DNA of 64,000 bases, taken from assembly GCA_010015805.1 (NCBI GenBank), contig ML978122.1, forward strand, positions 2,266,453-2,330,452, read 5' to 3'. Of the stretch, positions 52,659 through 62,676 are shown one piece after another. Under the pieces are notes generated by a model, which saw only the letters and a program-made list of their open reading frames with translations, was not told the DNA's origin and did not search any database. How positions within the stretch are numbered: the stretch's first letter is position 1; every line of letters starts with the position of its first letter. The stretch is from Rhizodiscina lignyota (taxonomy: Eukaryota > Ascomycota > Dothideomycetes > Aulographales > Rhizodiscinaceae). Both the position numbers and the translations under genes were made by a program.

Positions 52659-53075
52659 CTATCTGATTCTCTCACTCTCTGCCTCACCTAATTGGACCTC
52701 GCTATCATCGGCCAGCAAAGCAAATACTCTACATTTAACCTTTATCTCCTCCGCGAAGGGCGATAGGCTCCTAAAGAGTATCTCACTGAATTTGAAATAA
52801 AGTTCTCCATCGTCACTCGACTCGATTTTGCCCTCGATCTTGGAAGTACTGAGAAGATTGGCTGTAACTGGCGTCCCGTCCAGACGGCATGGGAGACAGA
52901 TGGCGAAGAGCTGGTTACTACCGGAACTGGCTTGACGGAAAGCTTGACGGAGAGATAGACTGAGATCTTCACCGAGAAAGACCCTTGGAGTCGGGAGCAC
53001 AATCAGGTTATGTTCGGTTGGCTGATGTATGGCGTGACTAGGCCATTCAATTCGTATCCCAGGTTTCGTACGCAT
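52659..53075 (-). CDS. Hypothetical protein, unrecognised
   Basis: An ORF of 138 residues with even amino-acid composition. It includes a plausible beta-rich stretch (SNQLFAICLPCRLDGTPVTA) and an acidic C-terminus (DDSEVQLGEAESE). No signal peptide, TM helix or known motif. It lies upstream of the small membrane protein on the same strand. It may be one exon of a larger gene, though I found no convincing partner. Confidence 0.4.
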   Translation of the reverse strand: MRTKPGIRIEWPSHAIHQPTEHNLIVLPTPRVFLGEDLSLSLRQAFRQASSGSNQLFAICLPCRLDGTPVTANLLSTSKIEGKIESSDDGELYFKFSEILFRSLSPFAEEIKVKCRVFALLADDSEVQLGEAESERIR

Positions 53076-53559
53076 CTCGAGCGTTAGCTTTCTGCAGCTT
53101 TTTAGCCTTTTACATGCATGAACAAGGAATGCATTTTCCTTACTCCTGATAAGGCGGAGGTGGTGAAGGAGGTGAAGGAGGTGGAGGTTCGTTGCTGTCT
53201 AGTCTCTTGCACTCTCGGCTTGAAGAAGCTGATGAACCAGAGCTCTTTTCCCCGATAGGCAATCGTACCCTCGACAAGACGCAGGGGGGAGCGAGTGAAT
53301 ACATGGAAAAAGCTGCGAGGCGTAAGGGGCGTAAGAAGGAGGAAGAGTGCGTTTATACGCTGTTCTTTCAACCAAGGGTATTGATAGGGAGCGGTGGGAA
53401 AGCCACCCTCGCCCCCAACCGTGTTCCTCGTTTATAGATGCGATATCATTAATTTGAGCCATGCGTGTGCTAGTGACTTCCTACGATATTAGCTGCGCTC
53501 GCTACGCTAGGAAGGACAGCAGATGGTGAGGGTGACCTTGGCATTAGAGCCTGGCGAGA
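53076..53559. other. Intergenic, no gene seen
   Basis: Overlapping short ORFs on both strands around 53100-53460 have no features. A GGTGGTGAAGGAGG purine-rich stretch lies near 53158-53187. The hairpin array begins at the right end. Confidence 0.4.
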
Positions 53560-53836
53560 CTATTCTATTTACGATGTGGTCTAACCACACCGAAAGTAGA
53601 ATAGCCTCGGAGATTCAAGCCTCCGTCCATTTGCGATGTGGTCTAACCACACCCAAAGTAGCAACCTCGGGGGGATTGGAACCACCACCCCAGAGGCACT
53701 ATTCCATTTACGATGTGGTTTGACCACACCGAAACTTGAATAGCCTCAGGGGCTTGAACCTGCATCCTAGTGGGGACTATTCCGTTTTCGATGTGGTCTG
53801 ACCACATCAAAAGTAGAAAAGCCTCGGATTCGAACC
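53560..53836. repeat. Tandem array of imperfect hairpins with tRNA B-box-like sequence
   Basis: Four diverged copies spaced 62, 77 and 78 bases apart (GATGTGG cores at 53573, 53635, 53712 and 53790). In copies 1, 3 and 4 a 45-base segment folds as a hairpin. In copy 1, for example, CTATTCTA pairs with TAGAATAG at the base and GATGTGGT faces ACCACACC at the tip, with a three-base loop. Each hairpin is followed by a Cys/Ser tRNA T-arm-like sequence. On the minus strand this reads GGTTCGAATCC in copy 4, a perfect RNA polymerase III B box, with weaker forms in the others. I could not fold a complete tRNA. Confidence 0.8.
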
Positions 53837-53869
53837 TATCTCTTCGGCGAATGCGAACCATTCTCGATA

Positions 53870-55691
53870 ATGGAAAAGCGTGAGGGATTCGTGATAATCC
53901 GAAGGCTAGCATTCGACAAGTTGCGACAACACTGTGAAACCTGCACTCACTTTGATGGGAGCTCACAGTTTCCTGTTGCTATCCTGGATGACAACTTTCT
54001 GGCTGACTATCAGCACTTCACTGACAACACATTGCAGCAGCTAGAAGATATCTTGAACTCATCGCAGAAGTCGCAGCAGCATGAGCCAAATCCAACGAAG
54101 GCACAGCACACTGAACCAGAAGAGGGAGGAGAGAGGGGCGACTCGCGAGAGGTGAGGCGTTTTATGAAAAACTTTCCTGGACCGAACGTTTGGCATGAGA
54201 GACAAAAAGAACTGGAGCTGGATCCTGCGACCGAATACGAAAAGATCGTGCGAAAATTCATCACCGATGTTAGCCATACGCAGGACGCTCAGGAGCAGCA
54301 GCGGCAATCGGGGAATGAACTGGTCTTGCTGGGGCAGAGGCTAGCTCGAGTTACGGCCTCGAGGAATGACGCGTTCGCGTCCTTCAGGGCCTTGCTTTTA
54401 TTGTCATATTGCGCGTTTCTCAAGACAACGGGTGTCACTGACGGAGAGATTGTCCAATTGATTTCCACCAGCGCGGAATTGAAATTTCGCCCGTGGTCTC
54501 TTGTCAGGGGCGCGGAATGTGTGAACCGGTGTATTACTGCTTTGGTTACCGCTGGGTGGACGATCTTCAGGGCAACAGAGCTGTTCCTCATCAGTACGTA
54601 TTTAGAACCTGACCTGGATGGAAGAACTAAGTGCAGTTTAGATTCTCTTTCGCCTTCCGACCTTTCGCGGATCGCGAGCGATGCAAACTATCGATCGCTC
54701 CTTGACCATCTCATCCAGGAGACTAAATCATACAAGGACGGGAATTGGAACTGTCTAAGTCCTAGATATACGATTCCTGGCCTCCTTTGGGAAATGCTTG
54801 CATCAAGTAGTAGGGCGGCCAATTTACCATCGTATGTCATTGCATTTAGTGAATGAGATTGAGCTGACAAGAACTTTCAGGCTTAAGCAAGTATACGCTG
54901 CTTTGGGGTACGGCCGGGAAGTGCCAAGGGAAAGCATTTTCACAGTCCAAGCTGCACAAACTGAGCGTAGCTATGTCTTTATAGATTGTGAGAATACCGA
55001 TATTTACTTGATTGCATGGCTAACATATGCTCCAGATGATTCGATCACCTCCAAGCAGAGAGCGCAGTCAACCCGTCGCATAATGAGAACAGAACAAATG
55101 AACAACAGTGGGTTTGCGACACATGATGTCCGCGCTGCTAAACGACGGAGGATCTGGCAGGCTTCATCAGAGCTAGAACCGGACCCGGTCCCTCTTAGTG
55201 GTACTGGATTGGTGCAGATCAATGGAATTGCGCCACCTCATGGCACCGACGGACGAAATGCGGACGCTGTGGCTTTGGGTGAGAGCTCGAATCTACCGCC
55301 AACCATTAGACAAGGAATGCCTTGGAACGACTCAATCTCTGCGCAAAGCGCTGTGGCATTTGCACAAGGACTTCCTCCCATTGATACACTAACACCGCCG
55401 ACACGTCAATTTGCAACTTTGCCTGGGACCTTTGCGGGGATTACTTCTCATGCAGGACAAGCGTATAGCTCTGGAATAGCTATCCCACCTGCTTCCAAAG
55501 AGACAAACGTTGCACAGCTACAGCTCTCTCATTCACGGCGTCTTCCAGTCTGCGATCTCTTAAATACGACTGAGAAAACAAATGAGCTGGCTATGATCCC
55601 AGAGCAGCCAATCTTCGCCCTCACGGGTTTCATGGATTTTAATCAGGTGGGCTTTGAGCTGGACGACTTCGAGTTCTTAGATCAACTTTGA
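53870..55691 (+). CDS. Hypothetical protein, two exons
   Basis: Exons 53870-54831 and 54881-55691, joined by a 49-base intron (GTATGT..TTTCAG), give 590 residues. The first half is helical and charged. It includes HCETCTHF, an acidic Gln-rich linker (QKSQQHEPN) and helices around LLLLSYCAFLKTTG and WTIFRATELFLIS. The second half has a basic patch (RAAKRRRIW), a possible nuclear signal, and a long Pro/Ser/Thr-rich tail ending in acidic FELDDFEFLDQL. The layout, with basic nuclear signal and acidic hydrophobic C-terminus, would suit a transcription co-factor. I do not recognise a domain and make no functional call. The start codon directly follows the hairpin array. Confidence 0.65.
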
Positions 55692-55735
55692 ATGTACTCG
55701 ACGCTTCCACGACTCACCGATGCTGAACGATTGGT

Positions 55736-56485
55736 TCATGTCGCCGCCCCTGTCTCTTCACCCGGATGAAGTAGGATCGCCATGTAAGGGATTGCCGAAG
55801 GGATGGTTTCAAACCAATGGGGCCCGCCCATCAAAACTGGGGAGCCAAACGGTGTTTCTATTTCGTTGCTGTTGTCATTTCTGATCACGGTATCCCAGAC
55901 ACAGAGCTTAGGCGCTTTCACTGCACTGTCGCGAGTCTGGATAAGCATAAGGATGGCGATTTGGTTGGCCTCGATATGGGCACGGCCTTTTTCATGAGAA
56001 AACACGGTCGGTTTTTCACCCGGCTTTCTCTTCCACGTTTTCCCATCTGTCCTTGTCTCTAACATGAGTTTAATTTCTTTTCCCTTTTAATGTAATTAGC
56101 GATGCTGCTATAGGAGTTGGCTTGTACGTACGTTAGCCTTTATCAATTCCTCGGCTAACTTCCTGAGCGAAGTCGCGCATTCCTCAGTGAGCTTATATTT
56201 GAACAACCACATTTCCTGTTGCTCGGTACGTTGCATGACTTTGTCCTTTAAGAGATGAGCAGTCTCGTCGACCATGCTCTCGAGAGCGGGTGTTGAGGAC
56301 AAAACTTGAACAAATGGCTCCATGATGGAGGTTGCGGTGGCGAAGGGTAAGACAAGTGTTGAAAGTTTAGAGGGGGGGGGGATATTCACATATTCAAAGC
56401 TAGAAAACATGAAGCGGAATCTTAAAGAGTCCGAGCCCAAATAGAAAAGTTGATCCGACTGTGTGTCGGAAGTGAGGGAGGGCAA
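55736..56485 (-). CDS. Hypothetical protein, two exons
   Basis: Exon 1 ends at 56132 with a GTACGT donor. Exon 2 begins at 56056 after TTAGAG, in phase, giving up to 224 residues. The Met at 56323 (MEPFVQVLSSTPALESMVDE) is a more likely start than 56485 because the upstream stretch covers a run of G residues typical of a leader. Exon 1 is helical; exon 2 has TWKRKPGEKPTVFSHEKGRAHIEANQIAILML. No recognised domain. It is convergent with its neighbour at 53.9 kb, with only about 45 bases between stop codons. Confidence 0.5.
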
Positions 56486-56662
56486 GTGTCAGATGATTTA
56501 CAACGTGGCGTAGACTGAATGTGGCGTAGCATGCTGCGGAACTTCCCGTGTGGCTAGTAACCCAAAACACATGCCTTTGTTGGTTGATACATTCAAATCG
56601 ATTCCCATTGTTGAATACAATGGTTGCTTATAAAAGCAACAACATTCCATTTGATCGAGCCA

Positions 56663-56977
56663 CTAATTCCCAGTCCCAGAGGCACTATCTCCGGAATCCA
56701 TGTACCCGGCCAACGTCACCGAAGCAGCTCTCCCACCGTCTCCATTATTCCCTTCCCTGTTGATCGACTGGCTGTTGCTCTGACTGTTGGTCGACTGGAT
56801 GGTGGTCGACGAGCTGTTCGGGTGGCTGCTCGACTGGCCGCCCGACTGGCCGCCCGACTGGACGCTTGACTGGACGCTTGACTGGACGCTTGACTGGACG
56901 CTTGACTGGACGCTCGACTGGCCGCTCGGCTGGACGCTCGACTGGCCGCTCGACTGGCCGCTGGTCGACATGATCAA
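56663..56977 (-). CDS. Low-complexity Ser/Gln-rich ORF over a minisatellite
   Basis: An ORF of 104 residues starting MIMSTSGQSS, then repeats of SSVQ and SGGQ, then an Asn/Ser-rich tail. It has no signal peptide. The coding status is doubtful because the 12-bp repeat keeps several frames open on both strands, including a plus-strand frame reading repeated DWTL. It may be the N-terminal exon of a larger gene. Confidence 0.3.
   Translation of the reverse strand: MIMSTSGQSSGQSSVQPSGQSSVQSSVQSSVQSSVQSSVQSGGQSGGQSSSHPNSSSTTIQSTNSQSNSQSINREGNNGDGGRAASVTLAGYMDSGDSASGTGN
56829..56962. repeat. 12-bp minisatellite
   Basis: About eleven tandem units of the type GACTGGACGCTT with variants GACTGGCCGCCC and GACTGGCCGCTC. 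The centre is the most uniform, with five near-identical GACTGGACGCTT units. Confidence 0.9.
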
Positions 56978-58188
56978 ATGATAGCCTAGATGATGTTAGA
57001 TGGTGGGGACAAGTGGGGAGGGAAGTAAACTTGAACAGACTCTTTGAGAAAGACTGCGGTCAATGATATAATACTCGCAGAAGGTTGAGTGAAGAGAGCA
57101 TCGGAGGCGAACAACCGCTATATATATAGACTCTGAGAAATGAATTAATGACTTCCTATCTTCTCTCGCGGCAGAGCAATCACCGCGCTTATGCATACCA
57201 TGGCTTGCGGACATCTCAAAATGCGGCGGATTTTGTGTGAGTGGTAGAATAAGCGTTCGTCCCTGTTCGATAAACGTGTCTTCGACTCTTGCGTGCAGGA
57301 TTGCGCGCGGACGCGAAGTAGAGCATCTGACTGGCAAGGCTGGTCTCGATATTGTGTTCCCTGGTTCATCGCCGCACTACAGTATGCACCCCACGCAACA
57401 GTAGGGGCCTCACAGGAGAGAAATCAGAGAACGATTCAAGTGGGTCTCCTGCGTGTCAGTAGCGTAACATGAAGACGGGGCAATCGACTAGTACATCCCG
57501 CTCGCTCTTTAGCTGATCCTCGAGGCTAGAATATCATCTGAAACATATGCCGCTGCACTCAATTCGAATATAATTGCGGGCATCAGTGATATACGGTTAG
57601 AGCCGGGCGCCTGCGTATGGGGTAAATAAATGAGCTTCTAATATTATCATCGATGTTTGCGTCGCGATAGAGATGTATGCATTGCTCTGATTTGTTGCAC
57701 GCAAAGTTGAATCTGAGCCGCCATGTCTTTTTTGACGCAGATTGGAAATGTAGACGAATACGAGCAGTTGTTGCATAACATTCTTGTGAACGAGGTTGCC
57801 ACCTGAGACATTGGCGGTCAATGTTGGGTGGTGACATTGCGACTTACGGTTTTAAACAGCCAAGACCAGGGCAGAGCTTTTCCTGCTCTCACAGTCATGT
57901 GACCAGCGATTGAGGCCTCGGGAGAGCGTCGGGCTGATGTGCCCCACCAACGACAGGCAGCAGACGTACTTGAATATAACATCTTGAATTTTCGCAACGA
58001 CTCTCCCACATCATTACTACCCGCGACAACCCTGAGACGGCGAGTATCTTCGTCGCAGCAGACGCTCTATTCTCTAGTTGTACATCGCTAACAGTGCTTC
58101 CATGCAGATAATCATTCATCACCTCCAACTTACCTCTTGAGTACGAGCACGAGCCTAATCGCCCCTCGGTGTTTCAACGCATAGCAGC
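56978..58188. other. Intergenic, no gene seen
   Basis: About 1.2 kb with only short ORFs. A TATATATATAG stretch lies near 57119. No supported gene, RNA or repeat. Confidence 0.45.
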
Positions 58189-58286
58189 ATGAGCGATGCT
58201 GTTAAAATAACTGATGAGGATACTGAAGACAATGAGAAATTGCAGGACATATTCTACGAGAAAGTAGGCATATCTAAATTTCAGTC

Positions 58287-58568
58287 ATGTCCCGGCTAAC
58301 TAGTATTAAGACCGAACGGCGTGGAGAAGTCGGAGCCTGGAATGGCCCGCATCGAGTAACCGTCCGGGGACCGTTCGATACAGCGACAGGTGTTGTTTTA
58401 AAACGTCAAGACAAGGGGTACATTACTGGCCTGAAGATCGTCTCACAGAACAATCACCAGCCTCTCGACTACTACTGGGCGAAGAGTGGGGCAGTTTTGG
58501 TAATTCTTCAACCTTCCGAAGAGTACTGTTGGATTCAAGGGGATGCGGAGGTGAAATACATTACATGA
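58287..58568 (+). CDS. Small hypothetical ORF
   Basis: A 93-residue ORF with balanced composition (VTVRGPFDTATGVVLKRQDKGYITGL, then DYYWAKSGAVLVILQPSEEYCW) that looks beta-rich. Just upstream at 58190 an ATG opens a short acidic reading frame, but no intron joins the two in phase. No recognised family. Confidence 0.4.
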   Translation: MSRLTSIKTERRGEVGAWNGPHRVTVRGPFDTATGVVLKRQDKGYITGLKIVSQNNHQPLDYYWAKSGAVLVILQPSEEYCWIQGDAEVKYIT

Positions 58569-58775
58569 CGCCTGCATTGCTTTCCTGGATACTGTACGTG
58601 GCCATAATCTTCGAACATACGAAGTGGGGGACCGTGATATACGGAAGTTGAACTGGCTGAGGAAATGATATGGTTAAACCCTCAGTCGGTGCATACGCCA
58701 GAATGATGCCGGCCGCGGCCGCCGAAAGTGTATAGGTTAAGGGGTTTGGCGGGTTGCCTGGCATCATTAACTTTC

Positions 58776-59404
58776 TCAGATATGTGTTACTTGCACCTTT
58801 AACCTACATTCCACACGACACCGCTTCTGCGGTGGCTCATCTTCACCCCCATTATCAGACTTAACGGCCATATCTAGCTCCCTCTTAAGATATCCTGTAT
58901 GTCTACTTAGTTATATGAACTCATGGTGCGGAAACGCTTACTCTTAAGAAAAGCATGACTGTTCTCCTGCCTTGGGATTTTATCTATTGTCCTTTTCATT
59001 GCAGTACTCTCTGTGAGATTCAATGAAAACCCTTGCATTTCCAGGTACTTCGTCACATTTTGCAGGAGCCAGTCGAATTGATCGCCTGGTACCGTCATTA
59101 ATGTCGAGAAACTAAGCAAGCAAAATATTAAGCTATTAAACTCAAGAGTTTGCAATTTCGACCATCGCGCTTCGCTGGCTTCGGATCCATCAAGCAACTT
59201 TTTCAAGTTAAATGTCATTCGTCGAACTGGACGCGTTTGTTTGAGCTCTTCGATCGCAGCTCTACAGGTCTTCTGCGCGCGCAGTTGAGCCGAGATCGTC
59301 GATAATCTGTGATGTAATGCGTCTTCTTGAGTGTCATCGATATCGGTAAGTTCGAGAAGGCGTCTGCTGATATCATCCAGCTCCTTGTGAATATCGAGCG
59401 CCAT
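58776..59404 (-). CDS. Hypothetical protein, two exons
   Basis: Exons 59404-58942 and 58894-58776, with a 47-base intron (GTAAGC..ATACAG, phase 1), give 193 residues. The protein starts with a helix (ELDDISRRLLELTDIDD) and is helical to about residue 150. It ends in a basic/acidic tail (GEDEPPQKRCRVEC) with a possible nuclear signal. A hydrophobic stretch (SLIFCLLSFSTLMTV) is in the middle. Without splicing the frame ends 12 residues after the donor. The spliced tail is longer and typical of fungal accessory proteins. No known domain. Confidence 0.5.
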
Positions 59405-59690
59405 AATGATGAGGCAGGTCGTGTTCGGCGGTGGACTCTCTCATTCCAAGTTTGCGAGCTGAAAATCGATCAGCTTCAGTTCATGTACCCAGTCAGCATG
59501 TGACACGTTGCGAAGACGTCTCATCGCAACATTGGTTTTCATGCGCCACCTTTACGAGGCTACTCAAAAAGAAATTGCGCATACGTTGTCGTTAACACTG
59601 AGCATGAATAGCGGTTCGCTGATTCTGAAATCGGTTATATCGACCGCTATAACGATCATGAAGTATTAACGAGCTGTCTGAAACGAAAAT

Positions 59691-59802
59691 GCGATGGACC
59701 AACTTGCGAAGCGAAAACGCGATGGACCAACTTGCGAAGCGAAAACGCGATGGACCAACTTGCGAAGCGAAAACGCGATGGACCAACTTGCGAAGCGAAA
59801 AT
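59691..59802. repeat. 28-bp minisatellite
   Basis: Four almost perfect tandem copies of a 28-bp unit starting GCGATGGACCAACTTGCGAA, with single-base variation at the ends. 28 is not a multiple of three, so each copy shifts frame. The Phe/Ser/Arg-rich ORFs across it are artefacts. Confidence 0.95.
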
Positions 59803-60244
59803 CAGAGAGAGAATCTTGGCGCGCTCTAACCCCACAGCGCAGCGCCCTGCAGATCCTGCAATGTGGCGTTGCCAATGAATAAGTACTTGCAATTTGCCGC
59901 TCCACTCTTTGCCAAATCCAGAGATCGAAAGACCCGAAAGTCGCCTTCAAACTCGAATTGATCGGAAGGTCGATGATCATCTTTCATTGAATTACTACAC
60001 ATTTATGAGTGGAATATGTCCCTTTAGAATTGAATTTCGTTCAAATAACCTCGTCCTCTTCCGGCTCCGAAAACGCCCCTAGCATGGCATCATTCCGTAG
60101 AGAGTTAGGCGCGGCATGAAATGGCGGCCAGCTAAAGTTCGAGAGTTTTTATACCAGGCCAGTCGTTGAGACGACAGCACTTGCATTCCAGTTGGAAACC
60201 AGTTGGAAACCTACTCATCGCAGTATCTCAGTCTAAACCATCAA

Positions 60245-61255
60245 CTAAGGCTCATCTAGATCTTCAGGTACAGACCATTCACGCTCATATTCTCCCTCAT
60301 TTTCTGAATCCTTACCGTTCGGCTCGTTACTCTTGGAATCACTGCTCTCTAGATCTTCATACTCTGACCATTCGTGCTCATATCTTCCCTCGCTCTCTGG
60401 ATCCACACTATTCACCTCGGAACTCTCGGAATCACCGCTCTCTACGCCTTCCGTGGCCGTATCAGACTGCCAGGCCTCGTCAAGCTTGCCTTCTTCATCA
60501 TAAGTAGCCTTTAAGGCTTTCCTTCCTTTTTCCTCACCGAGCAATCCTAAAATGCCCTCGAACTGGTCATCATCAATATCCTCAACCCCATTTTGCTGAT
60601 ACAACGAACATGCCTCCTTACACCGCCGGAAGACGCAGCCTGTACAAGCGCCACCCCAGAGTAAGGAGTCCTTCGTATCCCCACACGACTTCCGAAAGAC
60701 TTGACGGCAGCTTCGGAATGGATGCTCCTCTGTGCCAGAGCAGTTGTTACAGGGGTCCACATCTCTGGCCCCACGAGCACACTGGCCCAACAAGCCAGAG
60801 AGACGGCCAATACGCGCTCGAGGCTCATTTTCCCTATTTTTCCATAGCTCTTTCGTAATTGGATGCTCTTGGAGGTAGTATGTAGCACCTATACAACTAT
60901 CAGTGTTCAGGAATCATATCGACAACCTAAGGCACCTACCATAATCGCTATCCTTCCAGTCAGGATTACGAACGACGTCCATCAATTCGCCGTTGTCAAC
61001 AAAGACCCTTTGATTCTGCTCGATATGCGACTTGTCTTTGTGTTCACGGAGGCGACGCTGGATTCGAGCCACGCGGCGCCTTGTCCAACGCTTTCTCGCA
61101 CCTAAGATCGCATCCACTAAGTCAGTGATTCTCTCAGAGTGTAGACATCGATAGCATTTACAAGGATTTTCGACAAGAGCTGTCTTGCAAATATCCGGCT
61201 CGAAACGATAAACACCTTGAAAGCGATTCCTGCGTGTGGATGAACGGGTCGCCAT
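60245..61255 (-). CDS. Cysteine-rich DUF3716-like protein with acidic tail
   Basis: Exons 61255-60940 and 60888-60245, with a 51-base intron (GTAGGT..TATAG), give 319 residues. The N-terminus is basic (MATRSSTRRNRF) with a CKCYRC pair. The middle has a compact Cys module: CARGARDVDPCNNC, HPFRSC, then GACTGCVFRRCKEACSLY. This fits the DUF3716 pattern of fungal accessory proteins (CxxC, FxxC, then ACxxC..CS). The C-terminal 70 residues are strongly acidic, with an imperfect duplication (GRYEHEWSEYEDL and GEYEREWSVPEDL). A small zinc-binding nuclear protein is plausible. The function is unknown. Confidence 0.7.
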
Positions 61256-62676
61256 AGTGAATTGATTGATTGGTTGGAGGAAGTAGAACAGCGTTAAAGC
61301 TGAAGGCAGCCTTGGATCGGTTGAAGAAAGTGTTGACGGGGCAGAATGGTTGAAGGGCTTCGTAGGATGGGAGGTGAGAGCTTAAGTACGCAGCGCACGC
61401 TATAGTCTAGGAGACTATTGCTGATTCAAGGGCTGCTCGGCCGAGGTGCATGACTGGATCACAGCAAGCCAACGAGGCACTGCGACAATGACTAGGTTAT
61501 TGGTTTTGATTCCCTGGTCCGTTGACTATTTTAACTGCTGGTTGAGTTCGGACAGGAGATTGGGGTTTGCATCAGATACCTCCTCATGTGGACCAGCTCG
61601 CATTCGCTGTCTCTGGGGCCGATGGTGCAGGTTCGGCTGTAGAATCCTAAGCCACAATCATCCGACGAGTCTGCTAACGACGGAATGTGTTATGGGAAAA
61701 GAGCCGTTCATATCCAATCAATCTTCGAGAATGGCTCTACGGCGAGGCACATACGTCGTCTCCTGACCGCCTGAGATCCACCTGCATGAGAGTAGGAATC
61801 ATCCTCCAATTTGCACAGCCTGAGAGAATGATCAAGCTTCCAGTTAATCATGCGATGCGTCAAACTACAGGGAGCTTTTGCGCCTAAAAGAGCCCGTGGA
61901 AATCAGCGGCGCTGCGGACTGGTCCTTACAAGAAGAATATCCGTAATGCTCATTTCGCCCCATGAATCTCTCCGTCTTCTGTGGTCATGAGATGTCTACT
62001 AACAGTTCAGTGGTAACACATCTCTTAGCTCGTCCTCGTGCGAGTGTCTTCACATAACAATCAAACCTACACTTCATGGTGACTAGTTTCAATACGAATC
62101 CGTCGCGCTATCGAAAGTATCGAGGCAGAATCGCCTATGTGGGTTCGATGTTTCATCGGCGCTCCCAACAAAGCATCTTGGTCCGTATAGCCCCTGATCG
62201 AGACGGGGCAGTGTTATGGCAGCGGATGCTATTAGCAAATGAGACTTGAAAGTCAGAGGTAGACATAAGGAGGATGAGCGAGAAAAGCGCCGCCAGAGCT
62301 GTTCTCAACCACCGAGGCCCAATTGATTGGTATCTGGAGGAGAGATTGCGGCGCCACTGATCGAAGGAGCCGGCAACACCGGGCAGCGCTCCAGACGCGT
62401 TATCGTCCTATCGAATACGCCCTCAGAGTGGCATTTATGACAAAGCGCCATATGCGGCACAATTAGGATCCGTCTCACCGATCTGGCAGTGTATATAAAG
62501 GATGACTATTCCAGACTGCTCGTGCTCCTCTCATCGTTCTTGTTCTAACCCATCACCTTCTAAAGTCTTGTCGTAATCCAGCGCAGCGGACTCGGCGTAC
62601 GAATGCAACTTACCATTGTCTAATTCATTTCATCCGCTTATAAAGCAGTGTATGAGCCAATTGGACATCAGAAGCA
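61256..62676. other. Long intergenic region between divergent genes
   Basis: About 1.4 kb with only short ORFs lacking features. It should contain promoters for both flanking genes. Confidence 0.45.
62492..62500 (+). promoter_or_regulatory. TATA box of the RING-finger gene
   Basis: TATATAAAG, 177 bases upstream of the start codon, in a GC-normal context. Confidence 0.55.

Noticed and set aside
53600-53840. A set of true tRNA genes
   Set aside because: B-box-like and D-arm-like pieces are present, but no unit gives a closed cloverleaf with a matching acceptor stem.
59592-59980. Phe/Ser/Arg-rich ORFs on both strands
   Set aside because: Artefacts of the 28-bp repeat, which shifts frame every copy.
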